A stretch of DNA of 64,000 nucleotides. It comes from Triatoma infestans (lineage: Eukaryota > Arthropoda > Insecta > Hemiptera > Reduviidae). Both the position numbers and the translations under genes were made by a program. The stretch is taken from contig JAAEAF010000260.1 of assembly GCA_011037195.1 (NCBI GenBank), positions 1-64,000 of the forward strand, given 5' to 3'. Below the pieces are notes generated by a model, which ran no database searches, was not told the origin of the DNA, and saw nothing but the letters and a program-made list of their open reading frames with translations. Below, piece after piece: positions 34,390 through 45,944 of the stretch; the first letter of the stretch is position 1, and every line of letters begins with the position of its first letter.

Positions 34390-34780
34390 TAATAATTCCA
34401 TTTGATATTCTTCTAATGTACACTAATATTATAAAGGTGGCAGAACTATAGCTGGGGGAGGCTTCCAAGTTAGTAAAGACAGCCGTGGGAGCTGTTTTCG
34501 AGAAAATCGCTGGTTGATGGATTTTGCCCGATAACTTCGTGTCCGATACGGTGGTAGTATCTAAATGGAATATCAAGTTTGATCTTACGATTTTTCGTTT
34601 TTTAGATATTTTGATAAAACACACACATACAGATACTCACACTAACACAGTACATTCGCTATTATCATTTTTTCGTACTCAGGTGAATCTCAAAACATGT
34701 ATTTCCGGTGAAAACTCAATGTCGACAATTTGTCACGATCGCAATACTTCCTCTCACTAGGAAGAGGTAAGGAAAACTTA
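34390..34780 (-). repeat. H/M repeat family, M-half copy
   Basis: From the right: M end (TAGTGAGAGGAAGTATTGCG, GATCGTGACAAATTG), TTTTCACCGGAAATACATG, a degenerate CA slot at 34620-34652, and ACTACCACCGTATCGGACAC. Confidence 0.85.
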
Positions 34781-35120
34781 AAAAATCCTTAGAGCCCTTG
34801 TGTTTTTTGAACAGAATTCCAAGATATGTAATACTGAACCTGTTCGGTAAAGGCGTACTTCCGTTAATCCCGATTTTCATCAAATTTAGAAGTTGGAAAG
34901 CTTTTAACTTATATCCTAGTATTATATAGGTTGCAGACCTTTTCACATATTGTGAATTGACACGTTAGAGTGAATGTTTTAAGATTATCGCTCCCCCCCG
35001 GAATCTTCCAAATATCAATTTGCCTGGAAAAATCTTTCAAAAATAAAAAAGCCAATAGGCATGTATATTTCCAGATAGTGAGCGACGTTTGTACAAAAGA
35101 AAACTGTAGCGCGTCCACTT
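34781..35120 (-). repeat. H/M repeat family, module fragment
   Basis: ATTCCAAGATATGTAATACT, GGCGTACTTCCGTTAATCCC, TATTATATAGGTTGCAGACC and GCCTGGAAAAATCTTTCAA follow the module order in minus orientation. Confidence 0.65.
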
Positions 35121-37339
35121 AAAGTGCCCATTGTCGTCTATGTCATGTTAAAAAAAAAAAATTAAAGATTTTCACAAAACTTCAATTTTGAAGAGAATTC
35201 GATTAATCGGATTAGTAAACTGTTTATTCAATAATTTTTGTCACTTTATCGAGATTGTCTTTAAACTTGACGCAACTTCAGTTTTCTTTAAAACTATAGT
35301 TATAATAATTATCAATGGATGCCCAGGAGGACCTGAGCCAACATGAATCTTAATCTCCCTACAATTAAAAAAGAAAATGCTTCTCCCAAGGCCTCCCGCA
35401 ACAATCTACCGTGTGACTGCCGTATCTTAAAATATTTATCCTTAATCTCCAGCTTCCCCAAACATTCCCCTGACAGTGTTGCCCCACCCAAATATGGGGG
35501 ACCTAGTATTAATGAAATGAGACACTGACTTAAATAAAACATTTTCCTAATTCCCTCGTCACAATTCTAAACACAAAGGACTAGACAAAGGACGTCCTAC
35601 CTAATTTGTGTAAATGACTGCTTACCCAAGAGTGTCCAGTCAATACATCTACCAGGATTCTCAATTGTGTCAGTCAAGGAGAGAATATATTTCAATAAGA
35701 CTCCAGTATCTTATATCTTTCATAAAGCATGGAGGCACCCCGAATTCCTTATTGCTCCATTATTTGAATTGCCTATTGCAAAATTGCTTGGCGATGGCCA
35801 CTTTAGCCAACTCGTTTCGCCCTTTCGCCGCCCACATGTCCAGGTATCCAAAAGAGCTCTACTCCGGCTCTCCTGAGCGAGGCCACTAAGTCTTTTTCTA
35901 TATTCACCCGCTAATTCAGAGTTCCAGCACAGCTTATTCCAAATATTAAAACTATGGCTAGGAAGCCTTATAATGTATATTTGAAAAATTTTCCTTGATT
36001 TATGGACTTTTTGAGACGAACAATATGACATTTAAGCTCTGTCCTTTCCAAAATATTTGTCCATATTTTCCTGGAACTTTTTTTTTTTTTACAAAAACGG
36101 CTGAATTTCCCTATTTAGTAAGAAACCAAATACCAAAATACCATATAACCCAATGTCCATGTTAATACAAGGTAATTAAAAAAAAATTTCTACCTCAAAA
36201 TATCAAATTGCTATTCTTCCTATATTCAAACAATCGGGACGGTCATTAAATTCGATATAGTCACTGTTAGCTGGAGGCTTTAATTAATAAAGTTTTAAAT
36301 TGCATTCCTATTAAAGTAGCTATAATCGATCTGGAAAGTTAATACTGTTAATTGAAATAACATGTATATATTACACTAATTTATTAAATTAACAGTTAAA
36401 AGACAATAAGGTGGAAAAAATGACTCTATACATGACTATAAGACAGTCATAGACTATGGAGATCATTTAATCTTAAATGTCCAGTAATCACCAAGTACAC
36501 ATGACAGACTGTTAGATCTATCCCTCTGACAGTTTCCTCGTACACCGTATCTAAATATAGTTTTATCTTTATATTTGGAATCTAGGGGTCCCCCACTTAA
36601 AATTCTAAAAGCACTGGAAAAAACAATGTATTTATTGTCTCGATTCTTTTGACATTTGAAAAAACAACATAATGTGGTATGAAATACACATTTATTATAA
36701 TGTCTTATAGCACTTATCGATAATTTGTATTTTCTCTCAGTGTTGTAGTGTATAGTGGAGTATCCTTAAAATTAATAGCACTTACAACCGTACATTGTAT
36801 TGAAATTGTTGTTTAGGAGAAAGCTTAATATTGCTATCCCAAAAACATGAATTTTTCGGTAATAACCCAATTTCGAGAAAATTCGCACGTAATATTTCTT
36901 ATTGTTAGCAGGAAGGGAAAGTAATAAAATTGATAATAATCGATTTTTATAGAGAAATGTAACATTTTGTATAATGTAAAGTGATTTATAAAATTGTAGT
37001 TTGTGAAATAGGCAAGTTTTGTTCAGACAATTTGTTCAGCGAATGACTTAGCGATATTATCGATAAGTATTATTTATCAAAGAAAAGGTCTAGTCAAGTT
37101 TTCTAAGAATAACGAATAATAAATAAATTAGAAATGAAAAAAAAATTCACAATTATATGCTCGGAACTATCTAGAAAGTAATATTTACACTATTATACTA
37201 ATGTAAACAACACACCCACCCACAATTCTAAGTAAACACATTTCTCACACCATATATTTTATAAAGGCGTTGTGCATCTTTTGTTGTGGGTGTGCGCCTC
37301 ACTCACTAAGCTCACTTACGGCAATTGTATGCACAACAC
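35121..37339. other. unassigned DNA, no gene recognised
   Basis: 35310-36035 has several open frames of 70-103 codons on both strands with moderately balanced composition (minus 35720-36031, minus 35312-35542), but none matches a domain I know. A worn-out transposon is the likeliest explanation. 36060-37330 is AT-rich. A weak M-side block (GGAAGGGAAAGTAATAAAAT) lies near 36910. Confidence 0.35.
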
Positions 37340-37405
37340 TTTTTACTTTCTCTTATTCCTGATAAGGCAATATTTTTTTGAAAACGTATTCACATAAATA
37401 CACGA
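37340..37405 (+). repeat. H/M repeat family, M-end fragment
   Basis: CTTTTTACTTTCTCTTATTC followed by a degraded block; truncated after about 65 bp. Confidence 0.6.
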
Positions 37406-37419
37406 AAAAAGCTATTGGA

Positions 37420-37912
37420 AAAATCTGTTGTGAAACACTTAAAAAGATTTCCTCTCAGAGCAGTTACAACGCAATAAATTTTCTCCGTCGTTGGGGTACA
37501 TGTGTTCCTATCCAAGGCAGATAGTACTTAAAGTGATTACATTGTAGTTCCAAAGAGAGTGCCAATAATATCTCAAATCGAACGTCTCAGATTCTTCTGA
37601 ACTCTCTAAATTTTTAAAAAAACAATACTATAAAGTCCGCACTTTTTTTTTTACCGTTTTCTTTTTTTAATTGGTATTATAGTAGAAGGGTTAATTTAAT
37701 TTGATTGTATAAATGACGGAGGCATAGATTGTCCTGAAATGGTAATACTTCTGAGGAAATCGGAAACGTTGCTCTCAACCAGAACCCATCCAAACATCAG
37801 TTTTCCTGGAATAACGTTTCCCAGTAATATTGTACAGTGTAGTACACAAAGTTTAGAGGAAATCATGGGAGTCATTTTATGGGTGGAGGGAGGAAATCAC
37901 ATAAACCTAAAA
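37420..37912 (-). repeat. H/M repeat family, H-half copy
   Basis: H end AAATCTGTTGTGAAACAC, then GTGATTACATTGTAG and TTCTGAGGAAATCGGAAACG in minus order. Another H end follows immediately. Confidence 0.75.
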
Positions 37913-38427
37913 ACAATCTGGTGTGAAACAGTCACACATCTTACTCCTCTCAATAGGTATAGAGTTGGTGCGCGAGGGTAAGTGGCAATCTACCAAAAGA
38001 GGTAGATAGAGAATGATTACATTGTAGAGAGCCAGTAATGAACAAACACATTTTAAATTTAACGTTTCAGATTCCTCAGACCCACCTAAAAAGAATATTT
38101 AATAAAAATGTTTTTTATAAAAGTAATACGTTTCTATCTATGCATCTATCATTCCAAGTTTCAAGAAAATCGTTGTAACCGTTTTCGAGATTTCCAAAAA
38201 AACTCAGAAACCTATTCTGTAAAATCGCACTTCCGGTTAACCGATTTTCTTCAAATTTGGAATTTTATCGTGCTTGTATATGTAATAATATTGTGTAGGT
38301 GGTAAAAACATATATTATACTGAAGTGGTACTTTAGATGAAAGCATAACGCTACTGTTCCCCCAGAACCTCCAAAAATCAATTTTCGCGGGAAAATGTTT
38401 CAAATAAAAGTGATAGGTGTTTACATA

Positions 38428-39736
38428 CGAGGTGTGTAAATTAAGTAATGAGACTGATTTTTTTTTTTTTTTTTATTCAAATAAAAATTACAATTCAACA
38501 TTGTCCCCTTCAATAGTACACTACCCTTGGGAAGCACACAACCTGAAGACGATTCTTCCCATTCGTCATAGCAGTGCTGGAACTCGGATCTGGAATAGAC
38601 TTCAGTTGGTCGGTTACGGCTGTTTGAATATTCTCCAGTGTTCCAAAATGACGTCCCTTGAGGTGATTTTCAATTTGGGGAACAAAAAAAAGTCACATGG
38701 ACTCAAGTCGGGTGAATAAGGAGGCTGAGGAAGCCACAGGAATGTTATTACTGGCCAAATACTCATTAATAGAAATCGCGGTGTGACACGGAGCATTGTC
38801 GTGATGCAACCTTGTTTTTGATGTTTGGTCTCACACGCATGACTCTTTTTCGAAGTCTCTCAAGAACTTCTCGGTAAAAATGTTGGTTTACCATTTGCAT
38901 TGAGGCACAAATTCTTTGTGAACGATTCCTTGGCTATCAAAAAAGCAAATCAGCATGCATTTGATTTTTGACTTGCTCATTCTTGCTTTTTTTGGCCTTG
39001 GAGAGGTTGAAGTGTGCCATGCATGCTCTGACGCTTAGTTTCTGGGTCATACGCAAACACCCAAGACTCGTCTCCTGTAATAACACGTTCCAAAAAATTG
39101 GGATCGTTTTCAATTGCTCCCAAAAAGTCAAGGCTCCTTTCCTTTCTGATGTCTTTTTGCTCTTGTGAAAGATTTTTCGGAACCATTTTTGTACAAATTT
39201 TTCTCATCCCCAATTCATTAGTCAAAATTTGATGAACGGTTGTGTGAGTCAAATTCAACTCTTCGCCGATCATTCGGCCTGTCAAACGACGATCTGAACG
39301 CACGAGATCGCGGATTCTGCCAACATTTTCGTCGGTTCTTGAAGATGAAGGCCTTCCGCTGCGAGGCTCATCTTCAATTGATTCCCTTCCTTCTGCAAAC
39401 GACTTAAACCACCTAAAAACCTATGCTCTCCACAAAACATTGTCTCCATAGGCCTGGCACAGTTTTTCAAACGTTTCCGTTGCATTGTGCCCAAGTCTGA
39501 AGCAAAACCTGATAGCACAACGTTGCTCGTAATTGATGCCACTCATTTTTAAAACGCACTGCAAAAACCTTGCTCAAAAAAAAGTCACTACGGACAGTGC
39601 AACAACTGTAGCATTTTCAAATTTGCACTGGACGTGTATCAGATGTTTACTTGACCTACCATGCATGCGCCGCGTCTCCAGTGTTGCCAGATCGAACACT
39701 AGAAAATCAGTCTCATTACTTAATTTACAAACCTCG
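38428..39736 (-). mobile_element. mariner transposon, full length with decayed transposase
   Basis: The element is 1309 bp, normal for mariner. Terminal inverted repeats start CGAGGTGTGTAAATTAAG at the left and CGAGGTTTGTAAATTAAG (inverted) at the right, and match at 29 of the first 30 positions. Both sides carry a TA duplication (38426-38427 and 39737-39738). The transposase remnant lies on the minus strand. The insertion splits an H/M copy, so it is the younger event. Confidence 0.95.
38600..39546 (-). pseudogene. mariner transposase, frameshifted
   Basis: Start at 39546 (MSGINYEQRCAIRFCF, then LGHNATETFEKLCQAYGDN), the paired helix-turn-helix N-terminus. After a shift, SDRRLTGRMIGEELN and TTVHQILTNELGM, and then the catalytic domain: ITGDESWVFAYDPETK (first Asp), HHDNAPCHT (second Asp) and, in a further frame, YSPDLSPCDFFLFPKLK (third Asp). 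The spacing is consistent with the D,D34D arrangement of mariners. At least three frameshifts or stops separate these parts, so no functional enzyme can be made. All three catalytic Asp codons survive. Confidence 0.9.
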
Positions 39737-40204
39737 TATGTAGATGGTATACGAAGTTTAAAGAAAATCGTTTGAGCGGTTTTCGAGAAAATTACGAAAA
39801 CTTGAAAAAAAAAAAAACAATCAATAAAGTCGCACTTCCAGTTGATGGATTTTGTCCGAAATCTCGTGTCTGATAAGATGGTAATGCCTAAATGGGAAAC
39901 TAAGATTGAGCGTCCTTCTCCGTTTTATTTTGTTAACAACACGCTCATACACACACAGACCATGCACTAAAAACAATTATTTCGTTATTCAGGCCACAAA
40001 ACATGTATTTCCGTTAAAAACTGAATTTCGAAAATCTGGCTACATATCCTTTGTAGGAGCAAGAGGAAGTACAAAAAACAACAACGTATTCAGTAAAATT
40101 GCAGTTCCGGTTGATGGATTAAAGGTGCTAGCCGCATCTAAACTGAATAAATTATAAATTTGTATAAAAATACTTTTGTATAGATATGTATACATTTTGA
40201 GATG

Positions 40205-40990
40205 CCTACGATTTTTACTTTGTCCTAATCCTGGAGAAAAAAATGAAGTAATATTGCTCCTAAGTAAGGTGAAATTCTGAAACTGAGTTTCGATATTTAC
40301 ATGTCTTGAAGTGCCCTGAAAATGGAAAATATGTTTTTAGCGAATGGTCTGCATGTCTGTCTCTTTATAAACTTAGTAATCGTGTAGGCACTATCACCGC
40401 AACTGACACTGAAGTTTCGGTCAAAATCCACCAACCACAAGTGCTGTTTACTAAATGATGTTCTTGAACAATATTCCAACGAGTTTCTCTAAACTTCATT
40501 CATCATGTGTACACATAAGTATCTATATCACTTCTAATGGAAACAGTTTCTCGGGAAATTTGATTACGGGGGGTGTTTCTGGGGGGGGGCAGTAGCGTTT
40601 AGCTTTCCTCTAAATACCACTTCAGTAGAATGTATGGTTTTGCCACTCTACAGTATCAATTTAGCTAGAATTCCAAATTCCAAGAAAAATGTAAACTTGG
40701 AGTTCTAACTGCGCAGGTAAAAACCTATCACTTTTATTTAAAATTATTTTGGAAGGAAAATTTGATTTTAGTTAGTTCTGCGGAATTTCGTAGCGTTAAG
40801 TTTCAAATATGATATGCTATTGGTGCTACAATGTAATCACTTTTATACTACCTGGCTGAGTGGGTACTTGCCCTGCCTACTATCTCTGTTGGGACATGTA
40901 CTCGTAAGTAAAATATCCAAGTTCAGATAGAATTTGCCAAATTTTTATTATTGTATTAATTGCATTAAGAGAAAGTAAAAAGACTCGCAG
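40205..40990 (+). repeat. H/M repeat family, long copy with worn H end
   Basis: M end GATTTTTACTTTGTCCTAAT, GAAGTTTCGGTCAAAATCC, ACGAGTTTCTCTAAACTTC, a G-run and GCAGTAGCGTTTAGCTTTCC, then the H-side ATTGCATTAAGAGAAAGTAA. The hairpin itself is absent. Confidence 0.8.
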
Positions 40991-41512
40991 TTATTCTTAT
41001 CCCCACCCTGAACACTACCACCTCTTCTCCCTCCTAAATTATATCCTATTAAACTTAATGCAAAATAATCAACGGTTAAACTAATAGTCCTATTGTTCTT
41101 TGTGGAATGCTAGCTGTGCACAACTGTATAGCGTGGAAGGGAGGAAATAGATTAAGTCAATGTTCGAGCGTTCCTTTTATAATTATTGTTTTGTATGTTT
41201 AATTTTCTTATAATAGATTAATAGGCATTATTTTGAAGTAAGTTTAATTTGTTAATAACTACTAGTAGCAGATGTGGCTTTTATTTCCCAGACCTAATTC
41301 ATAAATAATTAATTCTTTTTTATAAATATATTCCACAGTATATTTACAATTTACTAATTCGAAGGTACACTTTAAAGACGGCAGAACGAAGGCACACTTT
41401 AAAACAAAAACGCTAATAACTTACGCTCATTATTATTTATTTATTAACATATTATGTCAACAAACTAAAACGCCAATAAGGTTAATGTCATTCCAATAAC
41501 AATAAAGTACTA
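40991..41512. other. AT-rich DNA, nothing recognised
   Basis: No repeat or coding signal. It ends at the TA target of the pogo-like element. Confidence 0.45.
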
Positions 41513-42071
41513 CAGTAAACTCCCGATTTTCCGTGTGCGGATTATCCGTGCATGAATTTAATTTAAAAAAATAATTATGTATATGTATTTTTTAAATATT
41601 TGCTCGATTTCATGTTTACGCATCCTATAATTGCGCACGTGTTCGTATTTAGATGTTTGAAGCGGGTAATCGGGTGTCTGGAGTATAAATATTTGCTCGC
41701 TACATTAGAGATGAAGCTGAAAGTGGAGAAAAAGAAATTATCAATCGCATTAGTCACAACATGGCCCTGAATTCTGTTGACACTTTGTTGGCGTACATCA
41801 ACCAATGGGAATTCGAGTATAATGACCTAATAGCTCTTACAAAAATTCGAACTGATATTAAAAAATCATTATAAGATTCCTGCAAACAAACCAAAATCAC
41901 AGATTTTCTTAATAATAATGAGCATTAAACATGTTAAAATAATTGTCTGCCTTAAAAATGTATAATATGTTGCATTTTAGAAATAAATAATTATAGTTCG
42001 GATTATCCGTGTTTTTCGATTATCCGTGCTCCCTCTCCCCACCACTATCCCGGATAATCGAGAGTTTACTG
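41513..42071 (+). mobile_element. pogo/Tigger-like element, internal deletion derivative
   Basis: Ends are CAGTAAACTCCCGATTTTCC at the left and, inverted, CAGTAAACTCTCGATTATCC at the right, the signature of pogo/Tigger elements, flanked by TA (41511-41512 and 42072-42073). At 559 bp it is far shorter than a ~2-kb autonomous element but keeps the end of the transposase gene. Confidence 0.9.
41701..41874 (+). pseudogene. C-terminal remnant of pogo/Tigger transposase
   Basis: Fifty-eight codons end in a stop at 41872-41874 and include SVDTLLAYINQWEFEYND and LIALTKIRTDIKKSL. Past the stop, the sequence encodes KQTKITDFL, the usual final motif of this transposase family (K-Q-T-x-I-T-D-F-F). The stop therefore appears premature by about 12 codons. 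DNA-binding and catalytic DDE regions are deleted. Confidence 0.75.
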
Positions 42072-42095
42072 TATATACAAAAAACAATAATATAA

Positions 42096-42555
42096 AAATA
42101 ATCTGGTATGAAACACTCACTGAAGAAAAAGATAAATTTTCATTAACCTCACGTTTTACATATTTGTTCTAAAACAAATGCAGAATTGGTAGGGTGGAGC
42201 GGGGATAAGTACTACCTACTAATCTTGGCAGGTAGAGAAGTGATCGTATTCTGGCCCAGTAGAGCGCACCAAAAACACTGAGGTATTTATGAATGTAGAT
42301 AGTATATCTACAAAGTTTATAAAAAATCGTTCGAAGAAAATCACAAAAAACTGTATTCAATAAAGTCACTTTTCTGGTTGATGGATTTTGCCCGAAACCT
42401 TCGTACCTAATACGGTGATCCGTACTTAAATTGAATATAAAGTTTAAGCTTCCTGCGATTTTTCGTTTTTTTAGGTATTCTGTTTAACACAGAGAAAGAA
42501 ACACAAATTCAGACTATTTGCTAAAAACATTTTTTTCGTATCCAAATCAATGCCT
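42096..42555 (-). repeat. H/M repeat family, reduced copy
   Basis: H end ATAATCTGGTATGAAACACT, then TATCTACAAAGTTTATAAAA, TTTCTGGTTGATGGATTTTG, TACCTAATACGGTGATCC and TTCGTATCC. It stops before the M end proper. Confidence 0.8.
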
Positions 42556-42984
42556 TTATCTTACTGCAGTTAACACAATTATAAAATTGGCAAATTCTCT
42601 TTAAACTTGGTTATTTCACTTATTTGCCCTAACTCTCCAGAACTTCATAAATATAATTTTTATCCGTGAAAATGTTTGGTGCTTGCTTTTGATGTAAAGT
42701 ATTGAAAAGGGCTTTGTTGTTTGTTTGGCCGGCATCGTCTTGAAGACGGCGGCCTGCTAGGTCGCTGTTTATAAATTATTCTTTTATTACTGCCATCCTT
42801 TGTGAAGATAGCAGCTGGCTGGAATCACTTTGACATTGCAATGACTTTTCATGTCATTACACAATGTAGGAAGGTCACAAATGTGATGTCGTGTTAAAAT
42901 ATTTCAAAGTAAGCTCACACTTGACATTCCCACACATAGGTACCCCTCAACCACCAATGCGCCCGACAATAAGGTTTTAAGATA
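42556..42984. other. low-copy DNA, no gene seen
   Basis: It holds a few weak H/M-like words (CTTTAAACTTGG near 42600) and a GC-richer patch at 42725-42770. Confidence 0.4.
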
Positions 42985-43107
42985 TATTAAGAGCATTGCT
43001 AGAATTCTAATTTTAAAGGTATTGGTAAACCGGAGGTGCGACTGTACGGAATATAGAATTGAGTTCTTTCGAAATTTTCTCGAAAACGGCTGCAATGATT
43101 TTCTTGT

Positions 43108-43310
43108 CAGATATAAATGCTCACTGTACAGATATAAATGCTCACTGTACAGATATAAATGCTCACTGTACAGATATAAATGCTCACTGTATGGATATAA
43201 ATGCTCACTGTACAGATATAAATGCTCACTGTACAGATATAAATGCTCACCGTACAGATATAAATGCTCTCTGTACAGATATAAATGCTCACTGTACAGA
43301 TATAAATGCT
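43108..43310. repeat. 21-bp minisatellite, about ten units
   Basis: The unit is CAGATATAAATGCTCACTGTA with a few single-base variants (for example GTATGG near 43190 and CACCGTA near 43248). It lies exactly where other H/M copies have ACTGCACAGATATCAC, so it probably expanded from that sequence. Open frames on both strands here are a by-product of the 21-bp period. Confidence 0.95.
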
Positions 43311-43344
43311 TCACTTGATGAAATTGATTTTTAGGAGTTCTGTG

Positions 43345-44125
43345 GAGTCTCTGACTTTGTGCTTGCCGACGATATGGTTTTAATCGCTAATAACGATAGG
43401 GATCATCAGACGAATTTGAAAATATAACAAGAGGAACAGAAGGAGATAAATATGAGTATTAATCTGGCTAAAACGAAAGTTATGAAGATAGGAAGGAAAC
43501 CTGGAAGGTCAGTGGGTGTAATTGGATTGAATGAAGAGATTATAGAAAGCGTTCAGACCTTCAAATTCCTTGCAGCATGTCTGCAAGAAAAGGATCTATC
43601 GATCGGGAAATGACCGAAAGAATAGGAGCTCTAAGCAAGATGTTTGAGGCTATAAGAAGAGGATTCTTAAATCGCCGCGCAGTGAAGAAACCAACAGACG
43701 ACGTTTATGCCAATACTCACCTATTCCAACGAATCTTGGACTTTAACCACCAAACATCTGTCCAAAATGAGATATTTAAGAAAAGTGGAAGACAAAACAA
43801 GAAGAGACAGAGTCCGCAACACAGCAATCAGGGCAATCCTCGGAACTAGGCCAGCCGTAGAAAAGATTGCGGAAAGTAGGTTAAGGTGGCTGGGACATCT
43901 GTTACGCATGGATCCTAGTCGATTAACTAAGCTGACATATAACTCAAAAGTAGACGGCAAATGAGGAAGAGGAAGGCCCTTGCTGAAATGGGAAGAGGTA
44001 GTTAAGGAGGGATAAACGAACTTGCCCAGGGTCGTAGAAAATGGGTTGCCCTCTATAAAAGACACCCCGACACTGTGCTTAGGCGATATCATGGGGAAAT
44101 GATTATGATGATGATGATTATTTGT
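43345..44125 (+). pseudogene. decayed RTE-like LINE, 3' portion
   Basis: It opens with LADDMVLIANN (catalytic F-A-D-D motif with one change), then MSINLAKTKVMKIGR, QTFKFLA (usual Y-K-Y-L-G), RIGALSKMFEAIRRG, TYSNESWTLTTK, TRRDRVRNTAIR and ESRLRWLGHLLRMD, ending with G-R-G-R-P. This is the order of the reverse transcriptase thumb and C-terminal segment of RTE-like elements. A (GATGAT)n-like tail at about 44100-44122 fits an RTE 3' end. Stops and frameshifts break it several times. Confidence 0.85.
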
Positions 44126-44212
44126 TTTAATATTATTGGCGCTGCCTTCTGGATTACATTTTCTCCCGCCTCTTTGCTTATCTCTATGCAGTAAGAGAAA
44201 GTTTAAAAATGT

Positions 44213-44709
44213 ATCATATAAAATTTTACGGTAAAGTTAATATTTAATTAACAAACTATATTTAAATAAATAAAACCATGTTTAAATTCAAAATATCAAA
44301 TGTGAAAAAAAAAAAAAAAAATTTTTGTTATCTAAAGGAAGTGCTAACTGGATAACGGCCAAACATGGAGTACTACCAGCTCCTGATTATGTTTGGCTAT
44401 GTTTATTTAAGGAAAAAGACTACCTATCTGGTGATGAATTACGATGATTTACTTATATTTAGACATTCTACTAGGGGTTCCAACACTTGTTATATATATT
44501 AGTTAACAGTTTATATAGACTAGACGTTTAGTCTAGCTTATCTAGTAGTAGGCATCTCCCACACCACCCATTTCGATTGGATTTCTTCCAAAAAATCATT
44601 TTTTTTTTTAGCTCTTATTAAGTGTTCAAAATGTCATTGTTCATTGTTCTTATTTAAATAACCAGTTGTAGGATGATGGTTGATGGGAACTGTTGATAAA
44701 ATAATCTCG
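44213..44709. other. AT-rich DNA, nothing recognised
   Basis: Contains an A-run at about 44308-44321. No repeat or coding signal. Confidence 0.45.
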
Positions 44710-45185
44710 TAAATCTGGTGTGAAACAGTCACGCGACTTTCTCATGTGGCAGTTAATATAATTTCACAATTAATAAGTTTTCTTTAAACCTGCAATTTTT
44801 TACACTACTCTAATATCAATATTGACGTTGTAGGGAGATACGTATACTACCCATGACAGATAGTACATAAAGTGATTATATTCCAGTCTTGAGGGCAGTG
44901 CCAATAATATTGAATAAGGATTGAAATCTAAAATTACAAATCCTCCTTCTCCGGAACACCTCGATTAATTTTTCCGGAAAAATGTTCAAATAACTGTGAC
45001 AGGTTTATGATCGGTACAATTTGTATTCCAGGTGTGAAGGAAATCATTGTAGCCATTTTTTAGAAAATTCCCCACCCCCCAAAAACTCAAAAACCTAATC
45101 TGTAAACTCGCATCTTCCTTTAACAGATTCTCTTTTCAAATTTGGAGAATGCTAGCATTACTTCTAATGTAGTAAGATATCTAAG
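44710..45185 (-). repeat. H/M repeat family, H-half copy
   Basis: H end GTAAATCTGGTGTGAAACAG, then GCGACTTTCTC, AGTGATTATATTCCAG, CCTCGATTAATTTTTCCGG and GGAAATCATTGTAGCCATTT in minus order. Confidence 0.85.
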
Positions 45186-45349
45186 GTTTCTCATAAAGCA
45201 TTGTAAACTCTTGAGGTACGAATGAGGAAGGCGGGCCTAGAACGCCGTAGCACGGTAGATTCTTTGGAAGATAGAGGTATCTCTGTAGATTTGATGCGAT
45301 TAAATGTACGAACAGCGATGCGAAGTACCAAGCTAAATACATGTATGTA
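45186..45349. other. unassigned spacer between opposed H/M copies
   Basis: About 160 bp of GC-richer, non-family sequence separates a minus copy from a plus copy. A short open stretch (MRKAGLERRSTVDSLED) has no recognised match. Confidence 0.35.
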
Positions 45350-45880
45350 AAATTCGGGTTTACGCTATTTTCTTTATCCTTCGTATATTATCTACATTAC
45401 ATTAATACATATCACTTGTATTTGAAATATTTCCTCGGGAAAATTGATTTTCTAGGGGTTCCGGGAGAACAATAGCGTTATGCTTTCCTCTAAAATAACA
45501 CCTTTTGGTTCAGTGTATCGTTCTACCACCTATTTAATATTGATATACACTAAAAGCATTGCTATAATTCCACATTTGAAGGAGATCGGTTTTCCGGAAA
45601 AGCGAGTTTATAGATTTGAGTTGTTTTTTTTTGGCGTTTTTTAGAAAAATGGTTACAAAGATTTTCTTTAAACCGGATGCTAACTGCAAAAATATGAATC
45701 AATCACTTTTACGTATTTGAAACATTTTTCTGAAAAAATTATTTTAGTTCTTAGGCATGGGCAACGTTAAATTTCAAATCTTGTTTGATCAATGTTATTG
45801 GCGCTCTCTTCTGACCTACAATGTAACCAGTTTTATTATTATTTGCCTGTATAGGTACTTCCTCCCCCGATCACGGTTTA
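45350..45880 (+). repeat. H/M repeat family, two-module copy
   Basis: TCGGGTTTACGCTATTTTCT, TCTACATTACATTAATACAT, ACAATAGCGTTATGCTTTCC, CACCTATTTAATATTGATAT and a second module through GCGCTCTCTTCTGACCTA. Confidence 0.85.
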
Positions 45881-45944
45881 TGTTAAATCGAATTGATTTA
45901 TGTTAGAGCAAATGAGTAAAAATTTGGAGTATATAAAAAGTTTA

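Larger units (their letters stand above)
37913..40075 (-). repeat. H/M repeat family, complete copy split by mariner
   Basis: H end ACAATCTGGTGTGAAACAG, modules with CACTTCCGGTTAACCGAT and GGTGGTAAAAACATATATT, then AAAGTGATAGGTGTTTACA to 38427. After the mariner it resumes at 39739 with TGTAGATGGTATACGAAGTT and passes the TCGCACTTCCAGTTGATGG block to the M side (CTGAATTTCGAAAATCTGGC). The join is exact on the TA target. Confidence 0.9.
42985..44212 (+). repeat. H/M repeat family copy containing a minisatellite and a LINE
   Basis: Family sequence at 42985-43107 (AGCATTGCTAGAATTCTAAT, CGAAAACGGCTGCAATGATT), then the 21-bp minisatellite, then AAATTGATTTTTAGGAGTTC to about 43344. After the LINE it resumes at about 44126 with TATTATTGGCGCTGCCTTCT and ends GCAGTAAGAGAAAGTTTAA at 44212. 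Confidence 0.8.

Noticed and set aside
35312..36031. Possible protein-coding exons on the minus strand
   Set aside because: Open frames of 76-103 codons have no recognised domain or convincing splice sites; a worn transposon is as likely.
43108..43310. CRISPR-like array
   Set aside because: Units are contiguous 21-bp repeats with no spacers, and the context is animal repeat DNA.
43022..43334. Overlapping open frames on both strands with a repeated 7-residue unit
   Set aside because: The 21-bp minisatellite keeps any frame open; no independent coding evidence.
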